Shown here: in pieces, positions 1-12,665 of the stretch
How the letters are laid out: each line of letters starts with the position of its first letter
How positions within the stretch are numbered: the first letter of the stretch is position 1
Origin: Neospora caninum Liverpool
Lineage: Eukaryota; Apicomplexa; Conoidasida; Eucoccidiorida; Sarcocystidae
NCBI RefSeq assembly: GCF_000208865.1
Contig: NC_018395.1
Coordinates: forward strand, 1,581,920-1,645,919
Direction of reading: 5' to 3'
DNA: 64,000 nt
The notes under the pieces: generated by a model
What the model saw: the letters and a program-made list of their open reading frames with translations, nothing else
The model's database searches: none
Told to the model about the DNA's origin: nothing
Program-made: the position numbers and the translations under genes

Positions 1-1
1 T

Positions 2-2018
2 GCGACGCGCAAGGGGATGCTCGATCCTCTCGAGGTGCACTTGCTGGATTTCCCGAACATTGTGATCAAAGGCAGCGAGTTGAATCTGCCGTTCCAGGCG
101 ATCATGAAGGTGGAGAAGTTCGGGGACATGATTTTGAAGGCCACGCAGCCCGAGATGGTGCTCTTCAACATGTACGACGACTGGCTCAAGTCGATTTCGT
201 CGTACACGGCCTTCTCGCGTCTCCTGTTGCTCCTGCGTGCCATGCACGTGAACACGGAGCGGACCAAGATCATCTTGCGGCCGAACAAGACGACGGTGAC
301 GCAGAGTCACCACATCTGGCCGAGTTTGACGGACGAGGAGTGGATTCACGTGGAAGTTGCGCTCAAGGACTTGATCCTCGCGGACTACGGGAAGAAAAAC
401 AACGTGAACGTCGCGTCGCTGACGCAGTCCGAAATCCGCGACATCATTCTCGGTATGGAGATCTCGCCGCCGTCGCTCCAGCGACAGCAAATCGCGGAGA
501 TCGAGGCGCAGACCAAAGACGTCAGCCAGGTGACGGCGACGACGACGCGCACGGTGAATGCGCACGGCGACGAGATCATCGTCTCGACGCAGAGCCCGCA
601 CGAGCAGCAGGTTTTCAGCTCCAAGACAGACTGGCGGATCCGGGCGATCTCCGCGGCGTCGCTCCACCTGCGCACGCACCACATCTACGTGAACTCGGAC
701 GACATCAAGGAGTCGGGGTACACGTACGTGTTGCCGAAGAATCTGCTGAAGAAGTTCATCTGCGTGTCGGACTTGCGCACGCAAATCGCCGCGTACTTGT
801 ACGGCGTCTCGCCGCCGGACAACGAGCAAGTGAAGGAGGTGCGCGCCATGGTCTTCGTCCCTCAGGTCGGGAGTCACCAGACGGTGTCGCTGCCGCAGAC
901 CCTGCCGGAGCACGCGTACTTGGCGGACCTCGAGCCGGTCGGGTGGATCCACACGCAGCCGAACGAGAACCCGCAACTCTCGCCGCAAGACGTCACGGCC
1001 CACGCGAGGATTCTGAACGAAAACAAAACCTGGGATGCCGCATCCACCGTCATCATCACGTGCTCCTTCACCCCAGGCAGCTGCTCACTCACCGCCTACA
1101 AACTCACCCCGCAGGGGTACCAGTGGGGGAAATCCAACAAGGTACGCGAGGGGCGGGCGGGGGGGGAGTTTAGGAGACGCGCAGAACCAGGACAGCCGCT
1201 CAGGAGAAGAGCCCGGAAGGGGGGAGCGCTACAGGGGTATCAGCCGTATCTAGTGTTGATGGACTGTCGTCCGCCCCCGCGTCGCGTCGGGGACTTCCCG
1301 CTCACCACGGCGCCGCGATCTCATCTTTGTGGTTTCTCCTTTCTGTGTGCACGGCAGGACACGGGTCCGAATCCTCAAGGGTACTTGCCCACGCACTACG
1401 AGAAGGTTCAGATGCTGCTGAGCGACGTCTTTGTCGGGTTCTTCATGGTGCCGGAAGGCGGACTCTGGAACTACAACTTCATGGGCGTCAAGCACTCGCC
1501 GTCGATGCGGTACAACCTCGTCCTCGACATGCCGAAGGAATTCTACCACGAGCAACACCGGTGAGAAAAAACCGTCGAGTCCTCGCCAGCCGTGTCGGGG
1601 GGCGTTGCCGATCTCCGGAGAACGAGGCCCTCGGAGCCGAAGCTATGGGAAGAAAGCTGTACACACAGGGTGGAGAACCGGTAGATTCTGGATTTTCCAG
1701 AAAGCTAGAGTTTTCCCACGTGATTTCGCAAGGGTCGTTCTCGCGTTTTTCAACGCACACGCGGATAAGTCGCGTCAACAACGCTCTCAGAGAGTCGATG
1801 AGAGAGAAAATAACATCCGTGGCGCAGCGTTTGGTGTGGATCTCCTGCTGTTTGTGCGGCGTCGTCTCTTCTCTTCGATTGTTTGAGAAATACATTTGTG
1901 TTTTCGGACTTTTGGGGCGCGCGGGTGCGTTTTCAGGCCTTCGCACTATCTCCAGTTCACTCAGATGGAGACGACAACAGAGACCGCCGGAGCAGATCGA
2001 GAAGATCTCTTTGCCTGA
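2..2018 (+). CDS. PRP8: PRP8, pre-mRNA-splicing factor 8, C-terminal part (5' end outside window)
   Basis: Core scaffold of the U5 snRNP and the spliceosome catalytic centre, acting in the nucleus. Exons are 2-1141, 1358-1560 and 1937-2018, giving 474 residues; the 5' part lies before the window. The protein is near-identical in pattern to PRP8 of other eukaryotes: the segments [40 protein letters not shown] and [16 protein letters not shown] are all present. The RNase H-like region is followed by the C-terminal Jab1/MPN domain, which regulates the BRR2 helicase. Intron 1 (216 nt, GTACGC donor) has no in-frame stop, so an uncorrected frame runs through it. The frame appears to end at 1564 after HEQHR, but GTGAGA at 1561 is a donor. 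The last exon at 1937 restores PSHYLQFTQ and the family-typical end ADREDLFA before TGA at 2016. The gene is convergent with the next one. Confidence 0.97.
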
Positions 2019-2684
2019 GCGAACCGCGCGTCGCTGTGAGCTCGGGAAAAAGAGAAGAGAGGCAGAAGAGGGAGAACTGCCGGTCTTTTTGTGGCTGCTC
2101 TTCCAAGGAGGGGCATCTGTTAGCATCTGTTTTGTTTCGGCACTTGGAAAAGAGAACAAACGTTCTTTTTTTCCGTCGCGTGTGTGTACCGACAAATCCG
2201 CGGAAGGTCAGACGGCAGGAGAGAGGCGATGCCAGTCAGAAGGGAAACCTTTCGAAGGAGTCAGGCTTGGGGAGGACGAGGCGCGACGCACCCGAGCCTG
2301 CCAGAAAGGTGGAGAAAAAAGGAGAGGATGTTGAGAAAGGGAGGCGGGAGAAGAGGGAGACAGAAGGCACATTTCTTGCGCGGAAAAAGAAAGGAGACAA
2401 GAAGCTGAGAGGCTCTCCAACTCTGGAAAACGAGGAGACACCCGGAAAGAAACGGAGAAGGCAGCGCGGAAGAAAGTCTTCCGAGTTTCACTCCCGCGCG
2501 TCTGCTTCAGTATCAACCCAGCTGTTCGTCTCTGGTCATGCACTAGTTCCTTCTGTGTCTGGTGATTCGGTACAACCTCTCTGTCTTTGGGTCTGTGCAG
2601 TTTCCTTTTCTTTTTGGAAAACCATTCTTTTTGCTTTTTGCCGATACTCGAAATCGCTGTGTGGTCCCCAAAGAGCTGCGTCAC

Positions 2685-2748
2685 GGGCAGGTCTTTTTTC
2701 TTTCGCATGCGCTCCCGGGCAGGTCTTTTTTCTTTCGCATGCGCTCCC
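2685..2748. repeat. 32-nt tandem duplication, two identical copies
   Basis: Two adjacent identical 32-nt units, 2685-2716 and 2717-2748. Each has a pyrimidine run followed by GCATGC and CCC, and a partial third unit (GGGCA) starts at 2749. It lies about 0.7 kb past the PRP8 stop codon, probably in or near its 3' untranslated region. Each unit carries the palindrome GCATGC, which resembles the core of sites bound by apicomplexan AP2 factors; a function is not shown. Confidence 0.9.
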
Positions 2749-3624
2749 GGGCACGTGTCGGTTTTCCTCTGCCTCTAATCCCGTGGACGTGCTTAAATAA
2801 ATGTCCTCTGTGTTTTGGTGCGCCCGCGCGCCCTGGAAATCTGTCGCATTTTGCCCGAAGTTGATTTGGTCTAGAGGCGATCTCTCAAGGCCGAAACGGC
2901 TCATCAGCGTGAAGCGAAGCCGAGACAGAGAGACACGTCACAGAGAGAGCCGGTCAGAGACTGGCAGACGCAGAGATCTAACCAAACATGAACAAAAAGG
3001 GACAGTCCTTTAGTCGGCAAGCTTTTTTTTTAGCTGTAGCCTTTTCTGCTGGTGCGCGCGGCACGAGAACCAGACACTTCTCTCAGTCGGCCTGCGAAGG
3101 AAACGCCCGCTTTGTCTCTGCTTGGAAGAGAAACAACTGGAGCATGGCGAGATACTGTTGTTCCTCCGGGCTGGTTTGTCTCCTGCCGTGTTCCCTCGAT
3201 ATATGTTCCCTCAATCTTTCGCCTGTTTGTCTCCTCTTTGCCCTCGTCACTTTTTTCTCAAGTCCCTCCACGGCATCTTCGTCTTCTCTGTCCTATCTCC
3301 GTCTTTCTTTTGCGTTCTGCTCGTCTGTCTCCCATTTCGCTCGCGCCTGCCTCTTACCACTCCCGGTCTGGTCTTCTGGAGAACCAGGAGTGGAAGTCGC
3401 GCTGTCTCCAAAAAGCTGGTAAACACTCGGAGACGATCACTGTCAGGTCGACGGTACTGAACAGCGTAGCATCTGAAAAAACTCGTTTTCCCTCGCGATG
3501 GAAGACTCCTGAGAAATAGCCGAGTCACCCCCTACCCCTCTAGGCCTGCCTATGCAGGCGCTCACGCGCCGAAATCAAGATCTGTCCTCTCTCTACTAAT
3601 ATTCACCGGCACGCTTGCCTTTCC

Positions 3625-3651
3625 TATATATATATATATATATATATATAT
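3625..3651. repeat. (TA)n microsatellite
   Basis: Uninterrupted TA dinucleotide run of about 13 units in the intergenic region. Confidence 0.95.
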
Positions 3652-4850
3652 GCGTATCTATCTATCTACATCTTCAAATATCTCTGTGTACAATAGTATG
3701 GGACGTATGTCTCTCGAAGCTTCAAGACTGTAAGCCTTTACTCCTGCCTGCATCATCGAATATCTGTGCACAAATCTATAAGTATCTGTGTATTCGATAT
3801 ACATTCCGAGGAGAGGTTTCTGTTCTTGGCCTCCCGCCTGCCGATTGACAAGGCTCTTTTCGATGGCAGTTTTTTGGCAGCCGTGCCGTAGCAAGAGACT
3901 GAGAAGAGGAGAGGTAGAGTCGGGAGAGGAGGCGAACACAAGGTAGAAGCAAGAAAGAATCAAAGCGGAAAGAGGTACATGAGGCAGAACAAAAGAGGAA
4001 ACGAAAGAGGCCCAGCAGGCAGGAGGTAAGAGGGGCCGAAGCTGCTGCCAGACAAGAGAGAAGACGCCAGGCGCCAAGGCCAGAGGAGCCAGCGTAGAGG
4101 CGGGGAAAAGGGAAAAGGCGAGGGAGACAAGAGAGCGGCGATTCGAGGGCGCCGCCCGAAAAGACGAGGCGGTAAGTCAAGACACCTGGCACATGCAAAT
4201 ATCCCCAAATGGGTTCCGCTCTGGTTTTTCCCCTGCTTTGTAGCAGCGACGAAGGCAGGCTCACGCTCGCAAATACAATTCGTGTCACTGCCAAGAGAAC
4301 CCCTTTTGCAAATCCCCACAGAGACAGCGAAAACGACTGCGCAAGAAGAGAGACAAAGACAAAATCGATTCAAAACGGGCCCTCTGAGAGCTGTTCCCTT
4401 TCCGTTTCCACGCAGCCTGGGCCGGCGACACTTTCCGGCTCTCGGTCTCCTCTCTGACCTTCGCGCCCTGTCCCTTCCGTCTTCGTTTTTCGAGCGCTGG
4501 ACCTATTTCTACCCCTTGGGTTCCTCTTTCTTCGCCGCCTCGGCCGTCCAAGGCCACGCTTTTCGCCCCTCGCTCGCGCCGCGAGCGCACTCTGGCCGTT
4601 GCCGGGCGGAGTCCCCACGCCTGTTTTGAGTTTTGGCTCTGATACCTCTGGCGGGATCCGGGGAGCCTGATCCCCCTTCTGATTCCCGTGCTTATGCTTC
4701 GGCTGTGGGTCGTCTCGATTAAATCAGGCGCTTCTCACGTTTCCTCTCACATCTCCCCGGCACTCGTTTTGCTCGCGTTTCAAGTACGCGGCTGCGCTCC
4801 GACAACGGACGGTCCTGGTGCGCCACAATAAAAATCCCTCGCTTTGCTTC

Positions 4851-6959
4851 TCAGCCTGAACTCGCGGGTGTCGGAAGCCTTGGCTGTTCCTGTTCATTTT
4901 CCTCTTCTGGCGTCACGCGACTACCAAGGACCGCGGACAACACCCCGGTCCTTTCCGCCTGCGAGGCGCCGTCCACTCCTCTCTCTGCTTCCGTCCCTTT
5001 CTTTTCACCCTTTCCTTTCTCATCTTCCTCTTGTCTCCCTCCTTCTGCCTTTCCATTTCGGTGATTTGCGTGCGAGGCACTATCGAAAGAACGCTCCACC
5101 TCTTTGTCCCTCCCTTCCGTTGGCGTCACCTTCGCTGCCTTTTCCTCCCGACCAGCTTTCGCCTCGCCGTCGAGTCCGCGTTGCTCGTGATCTTCGTGCT
5201 CCGCCTTCGCGGGCTCGGTTCGCTTTTGCCGACGCTGCTCGAGCTTCAGGCGGAGAAGTCGCCTTCTTCGAGCCTGTTCGAGGAGGGTGTTTCTTCCTCG
5301 TTCTCTCTCCCGCGCTCTGATCCGTTCTTCTCTCTCTGCGCCTCGCCGCCCAGCCGTTCTCTGCCTGCTGGTTTCGGCCGCGTTGCCTCTTCTGCGCCCG
5401 GAAAAACGCGGCTCCGCGTCTTCGCTCTCTCGCCTGTCTGTCAGCTGTCTCCGCCACCCAGGTCTGCCGCGAGCGAGAGATGCACACCCCACAGCGACGC
5501 GCCGTTTCTTCTCTTCTCGTTCCCCGTCTCCATCTCCGCTGCTTCCTCGCCGTCGCTCCTTCCTGCCAAGCGATCTGCACGCGCCTCGCCGCTTCGTCCA
5601 CTCTGCACGACCTCCGTTGCTGCGCTCGACCGCAGCCCGGGGCGAAGACTCTTCTTTCTGGCCGAGCGTTGAGTAGACGAGGGAAAAGTGGGCCATGAGA
5701 TTCGAAACAAACGCGCGCACGACCTCCCCTTCTGCCTCTTTCGCCGGCTCGTCTTGCCACCCTTCTGCCCTGTCTCCGTGGGCGTTCTCGTCGCGGCTGC
5801 TCCCTGCCGGCGCGGGCGTGCCCGTCTCTTGTCTTGCGTGACTCTGTTTGAGGAGCCGAAGCAGCAAAGCGTGACCGCGGGAAAGAAGGACGTGCTGGAG
5901 ATCCGCCAGACGCAGAAACAGACGAGGATTCTCTTCCGCGGCCGCGCATGCATGTCTCCAAAGGTCTCTAGCGAGAAGCCGGAGGGGTTCCGGCAGCGCA
6001 TCTCCGTCCTGGTGAGGGCCTCCCTCTGCCCCACGTTTTTTTCCTGCCGTGCTACTGAAGCAGAGCGACGCACCGAGCGCCGAGGAAAGCCATGAGAAAC
6101 AGTCGTACCGGGGCGTCTTTGCTCCCCGCAAAAGAGCCACATCCAACGAAGATGGAGAGGAAAAAGAAAGGCAACGGGACGCATCGGACGTCGGTCCAGT
6201 TCGCTTTTCTTCGGTGTTCACAGCCTCGGAAACAGAATCTCCTGCAAGACCAGAAGGCGAAGGATCGAGCTTCATTGGAGGCGAGAGGCGGGGCTCTCTC
6301 TCCCTACGTGCCTCTCGTGCGTGTCGGGCCTTCGCGAGCCTTTGGGCAAACGAGGACGAGATCAAACTCTCCGTTTCTCCGTCCCCGAGAAAGGCTGTCA
6401 GGGCACCGCTTCTTTGCACGCGATAACGCGACAAAATCACGTAGTTCCCGCCAGAAAAGAGACGGAAAGGCGAAGACGACGCCAGGCGCAACATGTGAAG
6501 ATACACCGCGAGCGAGGAAGGATCGCGAGACAGAGAGGACGCCGGAACCTCCCCGCTCATCGCTGTTTCGATTTCCCTAGCCAGGGCCGAACAGTCCGTG
6601 GCCGAAAAGTCCAGGGAATCCGGGGAAAAGGAAGCTTGGCGAGAAAGACCAGAAGGGAGAGAAGACAACTGCACAGCGACGGCCAAGAGAGACGACGGGA
6701 CGTACACGCCCAAGCGGAGCTTCCCGTGGAGGCGAAGCAGCTGAAAAGGACAGAGACAACAAACGCAAAACACACGAGAACGCAGACATCCGTTTCCTTG
6801 TCTGAAAACTACTCCACAATCACAAACGCAGGCCGCGAAAAAGCACAGTGTCCTGAGACGCCCTCCGGCTTCTGTGGTGACATTCCCTCCCTCAAAAAGA
6901 CACCTTGAGACAAGTTGAGTTTTGTTTCTCCTCTTGCGTCAAACCACCAGCCCCACCAT

Positions 6960-7008
<49 letters not shown>

Positions 7009-10000
7009 GTGCATGGCTCCACGTGTTGTGCATATCTCTGTGTAGAGATGCACGTGAATTTCTTCGGTGTTTTGAGAGGCCGCTGTGCCTCGCACCTGCA
7101 CACACCATTTGGTTTGTGGAGACGCACCTCTTGGATGTGCCACTTGGAGACCGAGTGGAGAGACTCTCTGCGTCGTCCGCCAAGTTCGAGCGGTTGTCCG
7201 CCGGCGCCTCGCCGCCACACTTTCAAGCCGAAAAGCGACTTCTGAATCGCCTCCACGTGGCCGCTCTCGCGGAGCAGCAGAAGGAAATCTCCCACGGCCT
7301 GCACCGAGGTCGCGCGATCCTCTCTCAGAGGCGCGGAAGGAGACAGCGGGGACGACGGAGACGGAGAGACAGGCGAGCCGCCAGGAGACAGCGCAGAGCC
7401 GCGAGACGAAACGCCAGACGAACCAGCGGAAGTGGGACACGCAGCGGAGCGGGGGACGAGGGGGTCAGCAGCAAAAGGCGAAGCGGTTCCGATGTGTTTC
7501 GCGTCTCGCTTTCGCCGTGCAGTTTGGAGCGAAGCCACAGAGACTCGCGGAGAGCGATAAAGCAGGGAGATCTCAGACTCCCTCAGGCGGAGAAAGTGCT
7601 CCACACATCTTGCCAGAAAGGCACAAGAAGAGGAGGAAGAAGAGGAAGAAGAAGAGGAAGAAGAAGAGGAAGAAGAGGAAGAAGAAGAGGAAGAAGAAGA
7701 GGAAGAAGAGGAAGAAGAAGAGGAAGAAGAAGAGGAAGAAGGCGGGAGAAGTCTGTGTGGTTTGAGCGCTCTAGGTGCATTAGAGGAAGTGTTGGATGTG
7801 GAGGTCGCGGGCTGGCTAGGAGCGCTAGAGGAGCCCACAGATGCAGCGGAGGAAGAAGAGGACGCAGGCTGGGGAGACGAAGACGGTGGCGAGGGAAGGG
7901 GCGCGATCGTGTGGCAAGGAGACACGAAGCTGTATTTGTCTCTGGCGAGTTCATGGGGGACCGAGGGAAGACTCAAAATGAAGAGTAAATACGACTTGGG
8001 AAGCGCCGAGAGCAGCCGCGGGAAATTCTCAACGCGGTAAGGGACTCGCCGGTCGCTCGCGGGGTGGCTGTACAGCTGAACGACAGACGTGGGACCGAGA
8101 AAGCAGTCCATGCACGGAGAGAAACACGGGAGACCAGAAAACGGAAACGCAGACGGAAGGCACGCAGGCATCGTGGGAGAGACGGCCGGACCGCGGCGAA
8201 AGGGGACTTTCAGCAGACCAGAAAGGAAACAGTTTCTCCGTCTGTCTGCAGAAAAGAAGCGAACGCGGTTCCAGATGCGAAGCCGCTTCGAAGAGACAGA
8301 CTCAAGCTTCCTCCACTCAGACCCGCGACCCTGGCCCGTGGTGAATGGCTTCTGGTCTCACTGATCTTCGGCTGCTCGTGTTCATCTCTGGGGCTGCGGT
8401 TTTCCTTGCATCTGCCGGTCACGCGCCCCGTGCTCATCTCTTCTTCCCGCCTTGCTTTTTCTGGTTTCAGGTCAACTTCTTCACTCACCAGGTCGAAGCA
8501 GAAAGGCGTACATTCGATGGGCTGCGGGATGCGCGGCCTGCGGAAACTCGACAACCCTGCAGCGGCCGACGAGGGCGGAGGCGACGCCGCCGCGCCAACC
8601 CCGCCAGAAGAAGGTGAGGAGGGAGTTCCTGCCGAAGTTCCCGCGTTTGCTGGTGTTTGTCCGAGACTGAAATTGTACTCATGGAGAACGGACGAGGCGT
8701 CCAAGAGAAAGAAGTCGAAACTTCCAGCGACGCGCCCTCCGCCCGCAGTGGAAGAAGACAGTGAGCTCGAGAGGTGCTCCGAGGGGCCATGTTGCCCGCC
8801 GAAAATGTCCACGACGCGTTTGTCTTTGAGGGAACCTTCAACCTGGAAAGGCAACAGACAAGGCCAGAGTGGCGATGCGACCGCTACCGGGCGTGCAAAA
8901 CGCCCACGCAGACACAGCGAACGCAGAGCTCGAGACAACGAAGCCACACAAACAGGGCCCTCGCCAGAGACACGCCAACGCATGCATGAAGAGAAAAAAG
9001 ACGGACTCATCCCGATCCGCTCAGGATCCCAACCCGTGAGATAAAATGATGAAACGAACAGGAACAGGCAAAACCTTTGTACCTGTATCTATCGCCACAT
9101 ACATCTCCTTACATGTATACGTTTAGTTACACATGTCCACATTGATTTGGGTCTACATATATACATATATAGAGAGCTATGTTTATGTATATATGTCTGT
9201 GTATCTCGATACCTATCTCCCTCTCTCTAGGGCTACCGGTGGATCTGCATGCTGTGCGTATGGAGACACTGAGATGGGCGTCTGCGAATCGGCAGCCGGG
9301 AAGCCCGCCTTTGTCGCAGACCCTGTGTAGGGTGACCTTGAAAACCGACAGAGTCGTGGAAGGGAAAACCTTTCCGAGAAAGGTGCACTGTACCTTTCGC
9401 AGTCCGGGAACCACCTTTCCGGTGTCGGAGACAGTCGCTTGCCACTGGTACGCGACGCCGTTGGTGAAGAGCATCAGCCCGCAGTCTGCCTCGCTCCCAC
9501 AGACGACCTACGACACCACACGCCGCACGCTGTTTTCTCAGTGGAAGCCGTCCCAGAGATACTCTCGAGAAGGTGGAAACCTCTGCCGTGTCGCGTTTTC
9601 TTCTCGCCTGCCGCTGCGTGCGCTTTCGACCTAGGATGTGGGGCTGTTCTCTTCCCTGCCTCGCTGCCGCGGATCTCGCCTCTTTGCGCGCGCCTCTTCT
9701 CCCCTCGGCTGCTCTCACCTTGGCGGGGACATGAGGAAGGGGAGACGCCCGACAACTCAAGGTCTTTCCGCGGATGATGAGGCCGTAGCGCTTGTGGTAG
9801 AGTCGCGATTGACACAGGACGGCGTATCGGAGAGGCGGGAAGAAGGCGAAGCACGAGAACGGGGGCGAGGAAGAGGAAGCTGGCATGGCGGAGCCTTCTC
9901 TTCTCTCCGAGGCGTCGCGCTTCGAGGCGCCGTTAAGAGCCTTGTCGCGATTTGCGGCCACGCTGGAGCCGCCGCCTTGAGACGCGGGCCGAAAAGAAGG

Positions 10001-12665
10001 GTCGGGACCCGGCGAGGGCGGGACTGGAGCCAGCTCAGCGAGAGAAAAAAAGAGACATGCCCCACGTTCCTCCATGCCTGCGCGCAGAACGGCAAAGTCG
10101 AGAAACGGGAGAGGAAGTCGTTGACAAGGGGAGTGTGCAACAGGAAAGCCCGAAGGCCGTTCGATGGAAGAAAGGCGAAAAGACCGGGCACTCGAACCGA
10201 GGAAAACCCGCGCGAGACACGCAAGGCGAGGACCGACAACACGTTCGAAACAAGGGAAAAAACGGCAAGCGAAAAGAGGCCGGGAGAGCAGCATGAGGCG
10301 AAGCGCAAGACTATGGCAGGCCGATGAAGAGGAGGAGAGAACGGAATGATGCCCAAGAGATGACGGCAAAGTCCAAAGGAGACACAGAGGTACCGCGAAA
10401 CCAGTCGGTCTTCAGGGGAAAAAGAGGCGACCCCGGCACGTACCTCCATGGACACCCTGGGAAACCGGAAGGCGCAGAGATTCCATCCGCATGGGACAGT
10501 GTTGGAAGCGGAAATCCGCTAGCTTCGCGACTCGCTCTTTCCCCGGTGGGCCCTCGTCGTCGCCGTCTTGGTTTTTCCCGCAGGAGTCTCCGCTCTCGCC
10601 AGCCTCGCTCTGCGCTTTGCCGCGTCGCGGTCCTCCACACGTGCACGTCAAGTGCCCCGCGCAGTCGAACCTGCGGCGGACTTCTCCATCAGACAACTCG
10701 GCTCTGTTCGATTCGTCTGCAAGTCTCCCCTCCACCACTTTGCTATCCTCTGAGCAAGAAGGCGCACTCCCGCACGCATCCGCCTCCACCGAGCCGTTCT
10801 CTGCTCTCGCCGACCGCGCATGCGGATCAGCCCCGTCAGAAGCCGAACCCGAGACGGAGGCAAGCGAAGAAAGAGAACAAGAGAGAGAAGACGAGACGGA
10901 AAAGGTTTTTCTTTCTGCACAGCAGCAATGTGCATTGCTGCCCAGCCAGAGGTTTCCCTCCCGATCTAGAGCAGCTAGGGCGAAAAGGCTGGTGGGGTCT
11001 TCTTCCCTGGATACGCATCGACACACTGTGACGCCCTGCCACGCTGAACGGTGTTTGGCTTCGCTTCCGCCGGTGTCTCGAGGCGGCGCCTCTGTATTCT
11101 CTGTCTGTCCGTTCTCGGCAACGCCTTCGGACTGGACAGTTGCGTCTCCTCGCCCGCAGCTCGGCGCGCTGGGTTCGCTGCCTTGGGCCACAGCCTCCCT
11201 GGCCGGAGACGGCGAAGGCCCTCCGGAGGCACCGCAGGAAGACGCGGGGGTGGAGACAAAAGGCCGCGGCTCGAACGCGGGGTCGCAGAGAACGTCGAGG
11301 GGAGCGTCTCCGAAGTCGAGAGACTTGATATCCACATGCACGAAATGGCAGTCAACCGAGGCAAGAGGCAACCACGTGTCGAAACCTTCGCCTTGCCAAG
11401 AATACTGCCTGCGGCACGCAAGCACACGTGACGCCACAAGCTCCAAACGACAAAACAAGCAAACACAGAACGAACACTGCTCAGGCAGAACTCCCTCACG
11501 AGACACGGCTCCTACCTACCACACCAACCCGGTAACGCTCTCCACCTCCATATCTGTCTACATATGCACGCACGTATAGAGGCGCATAAATGAAAATCCT
11601 CCACGGACAGACCCCCATGAGTTCCTCGCTTAACTGGAAGAAAATGAGATACACAACCAGTTCAGTCCGTCTAAGCAGCTAAGATGCATTCATGTACATT
11701 GCGCATCCGGATGGGTGTGCAGCCTCAAGGCATCGACTGGCATTGCTGTGCACAGGGGAATGAAGAAACGCGAAGAGTGGCGAAATGGGTGGAGTCGCAC
11801 CGGATCTTGTAGATGAAGATTTGGCCTTCTTCCGTCAAAAGAGCAATGTGGTTGGCCGCGCACGAGAGGCTGCGCACGGCGACGTCAGGCAGATCTGCTA
11901 GCCAGGGGAACGTCTGGTCCAGCTGGACGCCGAGGCGGAAGCAGGTCCTCTGGAAACAACAAGCGCCGAGACACAAGGCACAGCGTGTGGCCGAGGACTC
12001 CGCAGAGGCAAGGAGAGACGAGAGGACGAGAGAGAGGAAGCGGAGAACACGGTAGAGATGCCGAAACGCGAGCTGGCGGCAGTTTCCGCGCCTCCATCCA
12101 CGCCAAGGCGATTGTGTTCCGTCGCTCTGGAGCGGAGACCCACAGAAAGGAGAGAAGCGGCGGATCGCCTCCCTAGGATCCCCTGAACAGATTCGTGGAA
12201 AGGCATCACGAGTCGTACTTTGGTCGGAAGGCGAGAAGCCAGGCTGGTACAACGGCCTGGTCTTGCAGGGAAACATGGGGCTCCAGACCAGCGGTCGTCT
12301 CCCGGCAAACACTCTGTCAGTTCGTCTTCTCTTTGATCTTCTCTCTCCCTCTGTTCTTCTCGCTCTTCGTCCTCGGCCGGCGCAGCGAGAACCTGAAGAC
12401 TGGACGCGGCGCTCCCGAACGGGCCGCCGCCAAAGAGGAAGAAGTTCTCGGAGATGTGGAAATTGGAGAGGATCTGCGACAAAAGCGCGTCGTTCGCGCC
12501 TTCGTCCGTCGAGGGCTCTTCGTGTCCCCTCACGGCCGAGGCAGTCTTTGCCTCTTCCTCCACTCGTCCGCCTTGCTCGTCTTCCTCCGTCTCGCGCTGT
12601 CTCTGCACAGAGAGGCCTTCTGGACTCTCGGCATTGGCGCGAAGAAGCACAGACGGTGACTCCAT
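4851..12665 (-). CDS. RCC1-like beta-propeller plus helical-domain protein, 7 exons, 1,633 residues
   Basis: Exons in coding order: 12665-12393, 11949-11801, 11408-10444, 9485-9394, 8842-8489, 8330-7152, 6740-4851. Every junction has GT and AG, all phases agree, and the sum is 4,902 nt. The start is the ATG at 12665 in a good context (CGCCATGG). Four propeller-like blades are visible: SLSCAANHIALLTEEGQIFI (about residues 119-138), FALAALDREGNLWLGSN, CGLMLFTNGVAYQWQA (464-479) and FDFFLLDASSVLHEYNFSLG. These follow the RCC1 pattern of Gly/His, then LLT..G.VY.W. A poly-Ser tract lies near residues 806-848. The last exon is largely helical (for example RLADLQHVLLSRGHALLLRL) and ends in a basic, charged tail. 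A propeller followed by a helical half also occurs in scaffold nucleoporins, so a nuclear-pore or RCC1-family role is possible but unproven. The 8842-8489 to 8330 junction has a weak pyrimidine tract and is the least sure. Confidence 0.75.
6961..7008. repeat. (TA)n microsatellite in an intron
   Basis: Near-perfect TA run of about 48 nt with one CA interruption, inside the intron between the last two exons of the RCC1-like gene. Confidence 0.95.
7620..7745 (-). repeat. Coding trinucleotide-type repeat (poly-Ser)
   Basis: GAAGAGGAA-type repeat of about 125 nt on the plus strand. In the minus-strand frame of the RCC1-like gene it reads as alternating TCT and TCC codons, giving a run of about 40 serines inside exon 6. 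All six frames stay open across it, which explains several spurious open frames here. Length is likely to differ between strains. Confidence 0.9.

Larger units (their letters stand above)
2019..4850. other. Intergenic region between two convergent genes
   Basis: This stretch must hold the 3' untranslated ends of PRP8 (plus) and of the RCC1-like gene (minus). Several frames stay open for 100 to 300 codons, but they overlap each other on both strands, have skewed Arg/Lys/Ser or Phe/Leu/Ser composition and show no recognisable domain. I see no gene here. It contains a 32-nt tandem duplication and a (TA)n tract, listed separately. Confidence 0.6.

Noticed and set aside
9757..9850. Extra exon in the RCC1-like gene reading YHKRYGLIIRGK
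   Set aside because: No acceptor stands before it, and exons 10444-11408 and 9394-9485 already join in phase.
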